Assembly: GCF_000367945.1 (NCBI RefSeq)
Contig: NZ_KB849179.1
Location: forward strand, 912,446-976,445
Origin: Acinetobacter proteolyticus
GTDB lineage: Bacteria > Pseudomonadota > Gammaproteobacteria > Pseudomonadales > Moraxellaceae
Length of the DNA: 64,000 nt
Direction of reading: 5' to 3'
Numbering within the stretch: the first letter of the stretch is position 1; each line of letters begins with the position of its first letter. Shown here in pieces: positions 26,014 through 34,575 of this stretch. A program made the translations under genes and the position numbers. The notes beneath the pieces were generated by a model. That model did not search any database. It saw only the letters and a program-made list of their open reading frames with translations, and was not told the DNA's origin.

Positions 26014-27075
26014 TTAAGTTCTTAAATCAACAGTCGCGCTGACGGACATTCCAGGTTTTATCAGGTCAATATGTGGACTCGAATCAATTGCAATCCGCAC
26101 AGGAATACGTTGCACTACTTTATTAAAATTTCCTGTGGCGTTGTCTGGTGGCATGAGTGAAAAGGTCGCGCCAGATGCTGGAGAAAAGCTTTCGATTTTC
26201 CCTGTATAGGTCAGACTTGGATAAGCATCAATTTTTAATTTAACTTCTTGCCCAATATGCATTTTCTCGATTTGGGTTTCTTTGAAGTTTGCTTGTACAT
26301 ACAAACTTTTCTCAGGAATAATTGCCATTAAACGTGTTTGTGGTGAAACACGAGAACCTTTCTGAATCGAAAGACTGCCGACTTTTCCTGTTACTGGGCT
26401 AATCACTTTTGAGGATGAAAGATCAATCTGGTAAAGATCCAAAGTCGCATTGGCATTCTGAATATCAGCCAATAACTGCGCACGGCTGGCTTGTAAGCTC
26501 CCTAACTGTGCCTCTGCGGCATTGACTGAGGCTTGGGCTTTACTCAACTGCGCTTGAGCCGTTAAATATTGGGATTGTATGCCTTCAAAATTTTGTCGGG
26601 TAATCACCCCGTCTTTGAGTAAATCTTGATAACGATTAAAATCTTTTTTCAAGCGAGTTAAATCTGCTTGTGCAGCAACTACCCCACTATTGGCTTCACT
26701 AATCGATGATTTTGCGGACTTTTCATTCTGTTGCTGCACAGCAAGCGCGGCTTGTTTTAAGGTGACAACTGATTTCGCCTGATCATAACGTGCCTGATAA
26801 TCACGATGATCTAAAATAGCCAAAGCCTCTCCTTTTTTCACAAACTGATTGTCATTAATAATCAACTCGATGACTTCACCTGAGATTTTTGGCATCACCC
26901 AAGTGACATCAGCTTGAACATAGGCATTATCGGTAGATTGATAGAATCGATAGACCAAAAAATAATACGCGATGCCTAAGATCAGAAATAAGATGAGTAC
27001 ACTAAATACAACCCAAGTTATTTTTTTTCGACTTTGGAAATTAGTATCAGTTTCTAGCTGAGCTACGTTATCCAT
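26014..27075 (-). CDS. EmrA-like HlyD family membrane-fusion protein
   Basis: 353 residues from the ATG at 27075 (GCGGAA upstream); the GTG at 27120 would add 15 residues. One membrane helix near 18-40, lipoyl halves (VTWVMPKISGEVIELIINDN and SSKVISPVTGKVGSLSIQKG), a long coiled-coil hairpin at about 85-195 and a beta-barrel. It links the MFS pump to the TolC channel. First gene of the six-gene operon. Confidence 0.9.
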   Translation of the reverse strand: MDNVAQLETDTNFQSRKKITWVVFSVLILFLILGIAYYFLVYRFYQSTDNAYVQADVTWVMPKISGEVIELIINDNQFVKKGEALAILDHRDYQARYDQAKSVVTLKQAALAVQQQNEKSAKSSISEANSGVVAAQADLTRLKKDFNRYQDLLKDGVITRQNFEGIQSQYLTAQAQLSKAQASVNAAEAQLGSLQASRAQLLADIQNANATLDLYQIDLSSSKVISPVTGKVGSLSIQKGSRVSPQTRLMAIIPEKSLYVQANFKETQIEKMHIGQEVKLKIDAYPSLTYTGKIESFSPASGATFSLMPPDNATGNFNKVVQRIPVRIAIDSSPHIDLIKPGMSVSATVDLRT

Positions 27076-27820
27076 ATTTATTCCGCTATTTTGTAATATA
27101 CAGTTTTTATTTTGAGCCACGGTTAAATGGTCATCTTTTCACGTAACTTTTCACTTAATTGTGCATAAATAAATAGTTACAATGTAATAATTGGCGCAAA
27201 TTATCATTCTTAATGGAATAATATGTCATTGACCATTTGTGCATATCATTTTTCTATTTCTGCCAATTGTTGGAATGGTATAAAGCTTTTATTAAAGATT
27301 TGTGAAATTCTAGCACAAGTATAAATGATTCGTGTTTTCATTTGTAAAAAATTAAACCTACATTATTGTTTAATTTACATAAATTATTAAATTTAGCTTC
27401 ACTTTTATTTTTTACCATTTAGTTTAATCAGCTTACTTTTCTTAGCTCTTAATGAGCATAAAAATAGTAAAATGCAAAAAATCCGAAGCGTTATAGAAAT
27501 GTAATTTTTGCAATAAAAGTGATTTTTCTCCTATTAATTTTCATATTTTTATTCAATCAAATTGTGCGCTATCGCACAAATAGTTTCTGCAAAAGTGAAT
27601 AAAGTATTTAAGCTAAAGAAATCATTAGAATTAATAACCTAAATGTGCTAATTCATTCTTTACACAGTAAAAATTTAAAGTATCGCTAAATGCTGTTGTT
27701 TATCTGTCCTGCTCAAATGTGAACTATATCAATTTAGATACCACCAAGTTGTGATTTGATCGGACAAAACAACTAGAAAATTGGAAAAAATAATATTGAT
27801 TTAAAAAAGAAGGACGACTT
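27076..27820. other. Long AT-rich intergenic control region
   Basis: 745 bases between divergent genes (EmrA-like and the symporter). I see no convincing gene. It is very AT-rich and carries one striking dyad at 27562-27579. It must hold the promoters of both units, but I cannot assign them with confidence. Confidence 0.6.
27562..27579. promoter_or_regulatory. 18-base palindrome, IclR-type operator candidate
   Basis: TTGTGCGCTATCGCACAA: a perfect seven-base inverted repeat with a four-base centre. It resembles the PobR/PcaU (IclR-family) boxes known from Acinetobacter catabolic genes (TCGCACAA arms). It lies 241 bases before the symporter start. Confidence 0.4.
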
Positions 27821-28693
27821 ATGGATTCTGGACTAATCACACTTTTTCTGCCGATCGCCTTGGCGATTGTCATGGCTGGGCTGGGTTTGGAGCTCACACT
27901 CAAAGACTTTGCACGAGTGAGCAAACATCCCAAAGCGGTGATCATTGCTTTGTTTTGTCAACTTGTCTTATTGGTCGGCATTGCATTTTTAATTTGTAAA
28001 ATATTGGCTTTGCCGCCGCTTCTTGCAGTCGGTTTGATGTTACTTGCAGCTTCACCTGGCGGATCAACCGCAAATCTATTCAGCTATTTATATAAAGGTG
28101 ATATTGCACTCAATATCACCTTAACCGCAATTAATGCCATTATTGCCGCCATTTTCTTACCGTTTATTGTCAATTTTTCGATTCTGCATTTCTTGAATGA
28201 AGGCCAACAAGTCGGACTACAATTTGCAAAAGTACTGCAAGTCTTTGCCATCATCCTAGTCCCTGTTTGTATTGGGATGCTGATCCGTCATTATGCGCCG
28301 CATACCGCAGAAAAACTGAACCGTCCTGTGCGAATTTTCGCTGTCGTGTTCCTTCTGATTATTATTTTGGGTGCAATTATCAAAGAGCGAAATAATCTGA
28401 TCGAATATATCGGGCAAATTGGCTTTGCAACTGCCTTATTCTGTGCAATTAGTCTATGCATTGGTTATTTTGTGCCACGGTTGTTTGGTATCAGCTCTTA
28501 TCAAGCGAGAGCCTGTGCTTTTGAGATTGGTATTCATAATAGTACGCTTGCCATGACCATTGCACTCACCATTATGGCAAGCACCACCATTGCCATGCCT
28601 GCTGCGGTCTACTCAATTTTTATGTATATCTTCGCAACCATATTTGGAACTTTAATTACGCGATTTGGTGCTAAGGAAGTGATAAAAGCCTAA
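27821..28693 (+). CDS. Bile acid:sodium symporter family transporter
   Basis: 290 residues, about nine to ten membrane helices. Family marks include GLGLELTLKDFARVSKHPKA and LLAASPGGSTANLFSYL. Members import bile acids, ketopantoate or other organic acids with sodium. A ketopantoate-reductase-like gene converges on it, which makes a ketopantoate-type substrate worth testing, but this is only a positional hint. Confidence 0.87.
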   Translation: MDSGLITLFLPIALAIVMAGLGLELTLKDFARVSKHPKAVIIALFCQLVLLVGIAFLICKILALPPLLAVGLMLLAASPGGSTANLFSYLYKGDIALNITLTAINAIIAAIFLPFIVNFSILHFLNEGQQVGLQFAKVLQVFAIILVPVCIGMLIRHYAPHTAEKLNRPVRIFAVVFLLIIILGAIIKERNNLIEYIGQIGFATALFCAISLCIGYFVPRLFGISSYQARACAFEIGIHNSTLAMTIALTIMASTTIAMPAAVYSIFMYIFATIFGTLITRFGAKEVIKA

Positions 28694-28714
28694 CCTTATC
28701 AAGGGTAAACAAGA

Positions 28715-28749
28715 TCATAGCGTATAGCCAATAAATGAATACGCTATGA
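28715..28749. terminator. Bidirectional terminator
   Basis: TCATAGCGTAT and ATACGCTATGA, an 11-base perfect stem with a 13-base loop, between converging genes; followed by CTTTTATTT on the plus strand. Confidence 0.75.
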
Positions 28750-28756
28750 CTTTTAT

Positions 28757-29767
28757 TTAAGATCCAGCCACCATTTCCAATTGATTCTTAAGTATTTCAG
28801 CTGACCATGCTTTTGGTTTGATTTCAGCTTGTTTAATTAACTCAATCAACTTCTGATTGATTGGTGCTTTTAAATTTAGTTGCGTTGCTAAACGAACAAC
28901 CTCTCCATTAATCCAGTCAGTTTCCGTTGCTCGTCCTGCCATAAGATCATCTGCCATTGAAGATCGAGCCAGTGGATCGATTGCCAACATTTTCTTACTC
29001 AGCAGAGTGAAAATAGAATTTGGCAGTTTTAATACATATGGGACAAGATGTGCTGGTATCGCTGTCAGTTGAGCAGGTTGAATTTTAGCAATTTTAAGAA
29101 GACTTAAGGCTTCGATCTGCGCCATTGCCAAGCATTGACGATAGGCGCGAATTGAAAGTTGTTGTTTGAGTGGTAGTTGCGACAATGCATTGATTGAATT
29201 ATTTAGATTGAGCAATAATTTTGCCCATTGAATCGCCTGCATATCTTTTTCAAGTTTCAGTTCAAGCTGAGCGTTATGAAATGCAGCGACAAGCTCATTC
29301 AAGCCAACATGTTTTTTTACATGCAGCGCCCCCTCAGTACCTTGATGAAAAACGCCATTTCCTAAAGCAGCGACATTAAAAGGCACCATACCTTCAAGAA
29401 TTGTATGTTCAGATAAAACCTGCTTTAAAATTCCGACATTACTTAAACCATTCTGAAAACTAATAATGATGGTATTTTTCTTTAGAATCTCTTTTAACTC
29501 ATGAGCGGCTTGTTCTGTCGCCGCAGACTTAACACAGACAAAAATGATATCAGCCTGAGCAGCAATGTTTGGATCAGTGCTAAGTTGTAGCTTGCTTGCT
29601 GGAACAATATTTTTTTCACCCAGATAGTCCGAAACAATCAACCCATACTGTTGCAACTGTTGTTGTATTTTCGGGCGTACAATAAAATCAACATTGGCTC
29701 CCGCTGCAGCTAAACGACCACCAAGATAACATCCAATACTGCCTGCACCATAAATACATATTTTCAT
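28757..29767 (-). CDS. 2-dehydropantoate 2-reductase family protein
   Basis: 336 residues. N-terminal Rossmann fold with GAGSIG at 7-12, NADPH-type loop R31, KSAATEQA (family Lys) and SFQNGLSN; C-terminal helical domain with the catalytic Lys region WAKLLLNLNNSINALS and DPLARSSMADDLMAGRATET. ApbA/PanE family; it may be PanE (pantothenate synthesis) or a paralogue acting on another 2-oxo acid, as many genomes hold several. Confidence 0.82.
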   Translation of the reverse strand: MKICIYGAGSIGCYLGGRLAAAGANVDFIVRPKIQQQLQQYGLIVSDYLGEKNIVPASKLQLSTDPNIAAQADIIFVCVKSAATEQAAHELKEILKKNTIIISFQNGLSNVGILKQVLSEHTILEGMVPFNVAALGNGVFHQGTEGALHVKKHVGLNELVAAFHNAQLELKLEKDMQAIQWAKLLLNLNNSINALSQLPLKQQLSIRAYRQCLAMAQIEALSLLKIAKIQPAQLTAIPAHLVPYVLKLPNSIFTLLSKKMLAIDPLARSSMADDLMAGRATETDWINGEVVRLATQLNLKAPINQKLIELIKQAEIKPKAWSAEILKNQLEMVAGS

Positions 29768-29888
29768 TTATTTGCCTAAATTCATTCGGTTCCTTCATTA
29801 TTTCTACTTTAACCACAATGAGTGGCCTGAGTTGTCAATTAACTGACAAGTGGAAGTATCTGCTCAATTTAAAATATCATTTGGACAA

Positions 29889-30593
29889 TCAATGGTTGAT
29901 TTCAAAGCTCTCTACAGCTTCATGACTCGCCCTTGATCCTCTCCATTCTGCAAGCACATAACCCATTCCATAAATATTATGAATCAGCTTGGGTATAAAA
30001 TTGCGGTCAATTTTATTTCTTAGGCGGCTAATGGCCACTTCAACTATTTTAGTATCATTCTCGTGATCCATATCCCAAATCTGCGATGCGATTAGCGATC
30101 TTGGTAAAACTTCTCCACGTCTACTCATAAACAGTTCCATTAGCGCATATTCTTGACTGGTCAGATTAATACGTTGACCTGCCCGACTGACACTGCGTTT
30201 CCATAAATCAAGTTCAAGATCCGCGACACAGATTCGGTTAATTTCATGATTCCGCTGCTCTCTACTCAATAGACCTTTGATCCGTGTGAGAAGCTCGACC
30301 AAGGTAAAAGAAAGGCCAAGCCCTTTCACTCTCTCTTCAATTTGATCTCGCGCAATCAAAAACAAAATAGGCATGGTTTTTCCATTCTTGCCCACATCAT
30401 GCAGAATGTTCCAACCATTTAAACCCGCAAACATGACATCCAAGACCACTAAATCATATTCACTAAACAATAACGCGAGATGCTTACCTGTTATTTCATC
30501 TGTGACCCAGTCGATCATATAACCAGATTCTGATAATGCTTGGTTAAGATAACTCCCAATTCTTTGCTCATCTTCGACTAGTAATATCTTCAT
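29889..30593 (-). CDS. Degenerate CusR-like orphan response regulator
   Basis: 234 residues from the ATG at 30593 ([10 protein letters not shown]); the longer frame reading has an unrelated N-terminal tail. Clearly related to the CusR-like protein at 3672-4355. Acceptor D52 is present, but the switch Thr is Ile80 and an in-frame loss of about eight residues removes the GADDFLIKP region with the conserved Lys. The DNA-binding domain (about 125-218) looks intact. The C terminus runs on as AEWRGSRASHEAVESFEINH instead of stopping after GYVL. No sensor kinase follows. Either a decaying remnant or a phosphorylation-independent DNA-binding protein. Confidence 0.7.
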   Translation of the reverse strand: MKILLVEDEQRIGSYLNQALSESGYMIDWVTDEITGKHLALLFSEYDLVVLDVMFAGLNGWNILHDVGKNGKTMPILFLIARDQIEERVKGLGLSFTLVELLTRIKGLLSREQRNHEINRICVADLELDLWKRSVSRAGQRINLTSQEYALMELFMSRRGEVLPRSLIASQIWDMDHENDTKIVEVAISRLRNKIDRNFIPKLIHNIYGMGYVLAEWRGSRASHEAVESFEINH

Positions 30594-30788
30594 CTTAAAC
30601 CTGTTAAAGTCCTGCTTAAGAAGATAATAACGTTGTACAACTTTAAATAGTTTTGAATGACATAAATGTAATTTTGGTGTCAGTTCAATGTTCATTTCTA
30701 CAAAAAATAAGTATGAAAATCTAGCTTTTGGAGTAAAACAGATCCGTAAAAATATGTCTCGGGATATTCCAATAAACTCATCAAAAAT

Positions 30789-30814
30789 AAAAGCCTAGCA
30801 ATAGCTAGGCTTTT
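30789..30814 (-). terminator. Terminator after hchA
   Basis: AAAAGCCTAGC-AATA-GCTAGGCTTTT, an 11-base perfect stem with T run on both strands. Confidence 0.88.
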
Positions 30815-30834
30815 AGGTATTCCAACAGTAAGGT

Positions 30835-31710
30835 TTATTGAAGATTAGGATCTGCCAATAAAGTTGTTGCGGCGAGTTTTCCAAGATTATTCGAAGCCAA
30901 TGGACTATCACCCGTCAATAATTTGCGATCTTGATGGACCTGCCCTGTGATGCCTTTATTCAAAATTCCGACACCTAGCTTTTCAAGATTTTCACCCACT
31001 AACCAAGGCAATTGTCCTGGCATATAGCCGATATCAATATTTGCACCTTTGTCTAGGGAATCAGGGAACACACAAATCTTGTAGTCCTTAAAAATATAAT
31101 CCTGCGGATCTTCATCTACAGCTGCTGCAAGCAATGAGGCTGGCCCATGACATAACGTGATCACATATTTATCATTTTTAATGGCCCACTTTAATAGCTG
31201 TTTGACTTCTTTGCTTTCAGGAATCTTAGCAAGAACACCATGTCCGCCCGGAATAAAAATACCTGCATAAGGTGAATCTGCACTTAAAGCTTGTTCCAGA
31301 ATATCTGCTAACTTCAACGGCGCTTTGAGTTGCTTTTCATATTTTTTATAAGTATCTAAGACCACTTGTTCTTCATTCGGCATGGCCCACATTTCCAACT
31401 TGACTGGATTGCCTGAAAGTGTTGCCACATCAAAGGCAAAGCCCGCATTATCCAAGTGGAACATTGGCAATAACATTTCAACAGGATGATTTCCCGTAGA
31501 AAAGAATTTTTCGTTTTGCATCAAGATATAACGTTCATCTGTTGCAATCATTAAAATCCGTTTGTCGCCTTTGTATGGGTTTGGATAAGTCGTGCCATCG
31601 TAATCTGTTTTTGCTGAGGTGTATTGGCTCAGTGAATATGGTGATGGGAAAAAAGCATTGTCTTCTGCATGGTCTGGACTTGGGTTGCGATCATCAGGAT
31701 TTGTTGTCAT
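30835..31710 (-). CDS. hchA: Hsp31/HchA glyoxalase III, deglycase (DJ-1/PfpI family)
   Basis: 291 residues, close to the 283 of E. coli HchA. N-terminal cap (about 1-50), then the DJ-1 domain with [11 protein letters not shown], the catalytic Cys in [10 protein letters not shown] and a nearby Glu/His set. Acts on methylglyoxal and glycated targets and has holdase activity in E. coli. Separate transcript, ended by a strong terminator. Confidence 0.93.
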   Translation of the reverse strand: MTTNPDDRNPSPDHAEDNAFFPSPYSLSQYTSAKTDYDGTTYPNPYKGDKRILMIATDERYILMQNEKFFSTGNHPVEMLLPMFHLDNAGFAFDVATLSGNPVKLEMWAMPNEEQVVLDTYKKYEKQLKAPLKLADILEQALSADSPYAGIFIPGGHGVLAKIPESKEVKQLLKWAIKNDKYVITLCHGPASLLAAAVDEDPQDYIFKDYKICVFPDSLDKGANIDIGYMPGQLPWLVGENLEKLGVGILNKGITGQVHQDRKLLTGDSPLASNNLGKLAATTLLADPNLQ

Positions 31711-31810
31711 TTTTGAGATTCCTCATCAGGTCGTTATGTTTATATGCATACTGCTTGAGTCACCTGCCACACTCAAGTTTTGAGTATGAACAGGCATGGA
31801 TTGAACACAA

Positions 31811-32824
31811 TTAGGCAAATTCAGATTTAATTTCGAGTACCACTTTGCCCGTATGTTGGCTGCTTTCTAGACATTGATGAGCCTGAGCCACTTCATCAAA
31901 TGCAAAAGTTTTGTAAATCATTGGTTTGCATTGATCAGTTTCAATTAAAGGCCAAACAAACTGCTCAAGTTCTTGGGTAATTTGAGCTTTTTCAGCATTA
32001 GTTCTAGCACGCATGGTCGAACCTGTGACAACAGCCCGTTTTAACATTAACTCCTGTATATCAAAGCCATCGACTTTTCGTCCCCCCATAAAACCGATAA
32101 TCACCAATCGACCATCACGCTTTAATAATCTCAGATTTTGATTAAAGTAAGCGGCGCCGATAATATCCAAAATCACATCTACACCTTGGCCATCCGTTTG
32201 AGCCAAAACTTCTTTTTCAAAATCCTGTGTTTTGTAGTTGATCACCTGTGACACCGAAGCTAATTTTTCAACTTTGTCATCGCTTCCAACCGTGGAGAAG
32301 TTTTTGATGCCCATTGCATGGCATAAGCTGATTGCTGTGGAACCAATACCACTGGCCCCACCATGAATCAATACGGTTTCATTCTTTTTCAACTGTCCAA
32401 TCTGAAACAAATTCGCCCAAACTGTAAAATAAGTTTCAGGAATGGCCGCAGCTTCGACAAAGCTCAAGTTCTTTGGAATTTTTAAAGTTTGATTGGCTGG
32501 AACTGCACAATATTCTGCATATCCACCACCATTGGTCAGTGCACAGACTTTATCACCAACATTGAACTGGGTGACGTGTTCGCCAACTTGAGCAATCACG
32601 CCCGATACTTCTAGCCCAGGAATTTGGGTTACACCTTTAGGCATTGGATACAGGCCTTGGCGCTGTAGAATGTCAGGTCGGTTGATTCCTGTTGCGTAGA
32701 CTTCAATGAGCACTTCATCTGCTTTGATCTCTGGTCGAGGGCCTTGAGTCACTTGTAATACTTCTGGACCACCCGCTTGTGTAATTTCGATATATTTCAT
32801 TTGTTCTACGCTATTTTGATTCAT
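31811..32824 (-). CDS. NAD(P)H-quinone oxidoreductase, zinc-free MDR family
   Basis: 337 residues. GroES-like N-terminal domain (AGGPEVLQV, ATGINRPDILQRQGLYP), then a Rossmann fold with VLIHGGASGIGSTAISL. It matches the PIG3/QOR group that reduces quinones with NADPH. GGAG lies nine bases before the ATG at 32824, inside the end of the AraC gene, so the two are coupled. Confidence 0.88.
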   Translation of the reverse strand: MNQNSVEQMKYIEITQAGGPEVLQVTQGPRPEIKADEVLIEVYATGINRPDILQRQGLYPMPKGVTQIPGLEVSGVIAQVGEHVTQFNVGDKVCALTNGGGYAEYCAVPANQTLKIPKNLSFVEAAAIPETYFTVWANLFQIGQLKKNETVLIHGGASGIGSTAISLCHAMGIKNFSTVGSDDKVEKLASVSQVINYKTQDFEKEVLAQTDGQGVDVILDIIGAAYFNQNLRLLKRDGRLVIIGFMGGRKVDGFDIQELMLKRAVVTGSTMRARTNAEKAQITQELEQFVWPLIETDQCKPMIYKTFAFDEVAQAHQCLESSQHTGKVVLEIKSEFA

Positions 32825-32828
32825 TTAA

Positions 32829-33707
32829 TCATGACTCCATTTGAGTATTAGTATCGGCATGCTTTGGAGGAAAACCAAACTGCTTTTTGAATTCTCGGCT
32901 AAATTGAGAAGAGCTCTGATATCCAACAGCATAAGCCGCTTGAGCCACACTTTGGTCTGCGTTTTGCAACAATTGTTTTGCCTTATGCAATCGAACCACT
33001 TTCAAATATTGCAATGGTGGATATTGTGTGACTTGTTTAAAGGCTTTATGAAATGCAGAAGTACTCATATTGGCCTGTTCTGCGAGCATCTCTACCGTTA
33101 ATTTTTCAGTAAAATGATGTTGAATATATTCACAAATTTTATAAATCGGTCTGAGATTACCCTGAGCGACCAAGCCTGTTAAGGCATCAGCACCTGAATG
33201 TTGAATAACACGATAGAGCAATTCCCTTTTAATTTGATCTCCCAAGATCAATACATCCTGTTCAGACCTCAGGGTATTTAATAAACGAATGAGGACATTT
33301 GATATCGTTTGATCATACTGGATCACACTCATTCCTGTGGTAAGTGGCTTAAACTGGTAATTTTCAAAATAGGTTTTAGCCAGTAGCTCATTGACCGTAT
33401 CTGCCTCTAACTTCATGCTGATCGCAATCATCGGTGCTTCTGGACTGGCAATGGTGTCACAATCGAAAGGCATCGACACCGAGACAATCAGGCATTCGCT
33501 TTGCTTGAATGAATAAGTTTCTGTACCAATATAGCCACGCTTTTGCCCTTGCAAAACAAACACTAAGGTTGGTTCTTGCAAGACGGCAATCGGTGGTGTG
33601 TTGTGATCAACACGCATCAAGGTAATGCCATCAATGGCTGTAGCAAAAAAGCCTTCTTTTGGGATAAGTTTTAGAAATAAATTGATCAGTGTTTGGTCAT
33701 TCATCAT
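32829..33707 (-). CDS. AraC family transcriptional regulator
   Basis: 292 residues. N-terminal AraC-type ligand domain (VFVLQGQKRGYIGTETYSF) and two C-terminal helix-turn-helices (about 190-285: LTVEMLAEQANMSTSAFHKA, then AYAVGYQSSSQFSREFKKQF). It is directly upstream of the quinone oxidoreductase and likely regulates it; the inducer is unknown. Confidence 0.88.
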   Translation of the reverse strand: MMNDQTLINLFLKLIPKEGFFATAIDGITLMRVDHNTPPIAVLQEPTLVFVLQGQKRGYIGTETYSFKQSECLIVSVSMPFDCDTIASPEAPMIAISMKLEADTVNELLAKTYFENYQFKPLTTGMSVIQYDQTISNVLIRLLNTLRSEQDVLILGDQIKRELLYRVIQHSGADALTGLVAQGNLRPIYKICEYIQHHFTEKLTVEMLAEQANMSTSAFHKAFKQVTQYPPLQYLKVVRLHKAKQLLQNADQSVAQAAYAVGYQSSSQFSREFKKQFGFPPKHADTNTQMES

Positions 33708-33864
33708 GTGTCATTTGATGATTGGAAATGTGATTTTTATTATTAAATAGCAAAGCCATAAAAACTGTTAGTTTTATGCAGAATTAGGCATAACAAAAAC
33801 AGTTTTCACAACGGTCTTATTCCCCCGTGCCCGTGTGAATGCGCATCTATAAAATTTAAAGCTT

Positions 33865-34569
33865 TTAATAAAACTGACTCGAATCCAGCATCTGTAAGGT
33901 AATCTTTTTCACTTCATCACGGCTTTGCATAATATGCGCTTCAATTGCATTGATCGCTTGTTCAGTGTGTCGATCGAAAATAAAACCCAAGATTTTTTGA
34001 TGTTCTTGATAAGTTGCTTCAATCCGATAATCTTTAGAAAAATCCAAACGGCGGATTATTCGGATTCGCTCACTCAAATCCCGATGAATCCTCGCCATTT
34101 CATTATTGCCCGAAGCACGAACCAAAGCACAATGAAAATCTTCATCTTGCTGAGAAAGTTGTTTAATGTCTTTTAAATATTCAGAAGGCTGCACTAACCA
34201 CAGGTCTTTTAACACCGACAACTCAACTGAATTATGATGGTCAATCTGACAGAGTTTACGAATCGAATCTTTCTCCAAAACAATACGCACATCATAAAGC
34301 TCTTCATAATAACGAAAATTGAGCGGCCGAATCTGCCAACCGCTCCGAAAGCTCACATCAACATAGCCCTCTTGTTGTAAGCGATATAAGGCTTGTCGGA
34401 TTGGGGTCCGACTCACATCATAGGCTTTGGCAACTTCAGACTCAGTAAAGCGTTCACCTGGCATCAATTTGAAATCAAAAATGTCATTCTTAATACGTTG
34501 GTAAACCAGCTCAGACAGATTGTCTGAGCCTTTGGTTGTGTTCTTTATGTTGATGTTCGCTTCTTTCAT
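33865..34569 (-). CDS. GntR family regulator (FCD type) of urea operon
   Basis: 234 residues. Winged helix at about 15-80 (MPGERFTESEVAKAYDVSRT, PIRQALYRLQQEGYV), then an all-helical FCD domain with metal/ligand residues (His and Arg near 165-215). It starts seven bases after the urea carboxylase stop, so it is in the operon and probably controls it in response to urea, an amide or a nitrogen compound. Confidence 0.87.
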   Translation of the reverse strand: MKEANINIKNTTKGSDNLSELVYQRIKNDIFDFKLMPGERFTESEVAKAYDVSRTPIRQALYRLQQEGYVDVSFRSGWQIRPLNFRYYEELYDVRIVLEKDSIRKLCQIDHHNSVELSVLKDLWLVQPSEYLKDIKQLSQQDEDFHCALVRASGNNEMARIHRDLSERIRIIRRLDFSKDYRIEATYQEHQKILGFIFDRHTEQAINAIEAHIMQSRDEVKKITLQMLDSSQFY

Positions 34570-34575
34570 TCAAGC

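Noticed and set aside
29889..30695. Calling the orphan response regulator a plain pseudogene
   Set aside because: The frame is intact and the DNA-binding domain complete, so I list it as a degenerate CDS.
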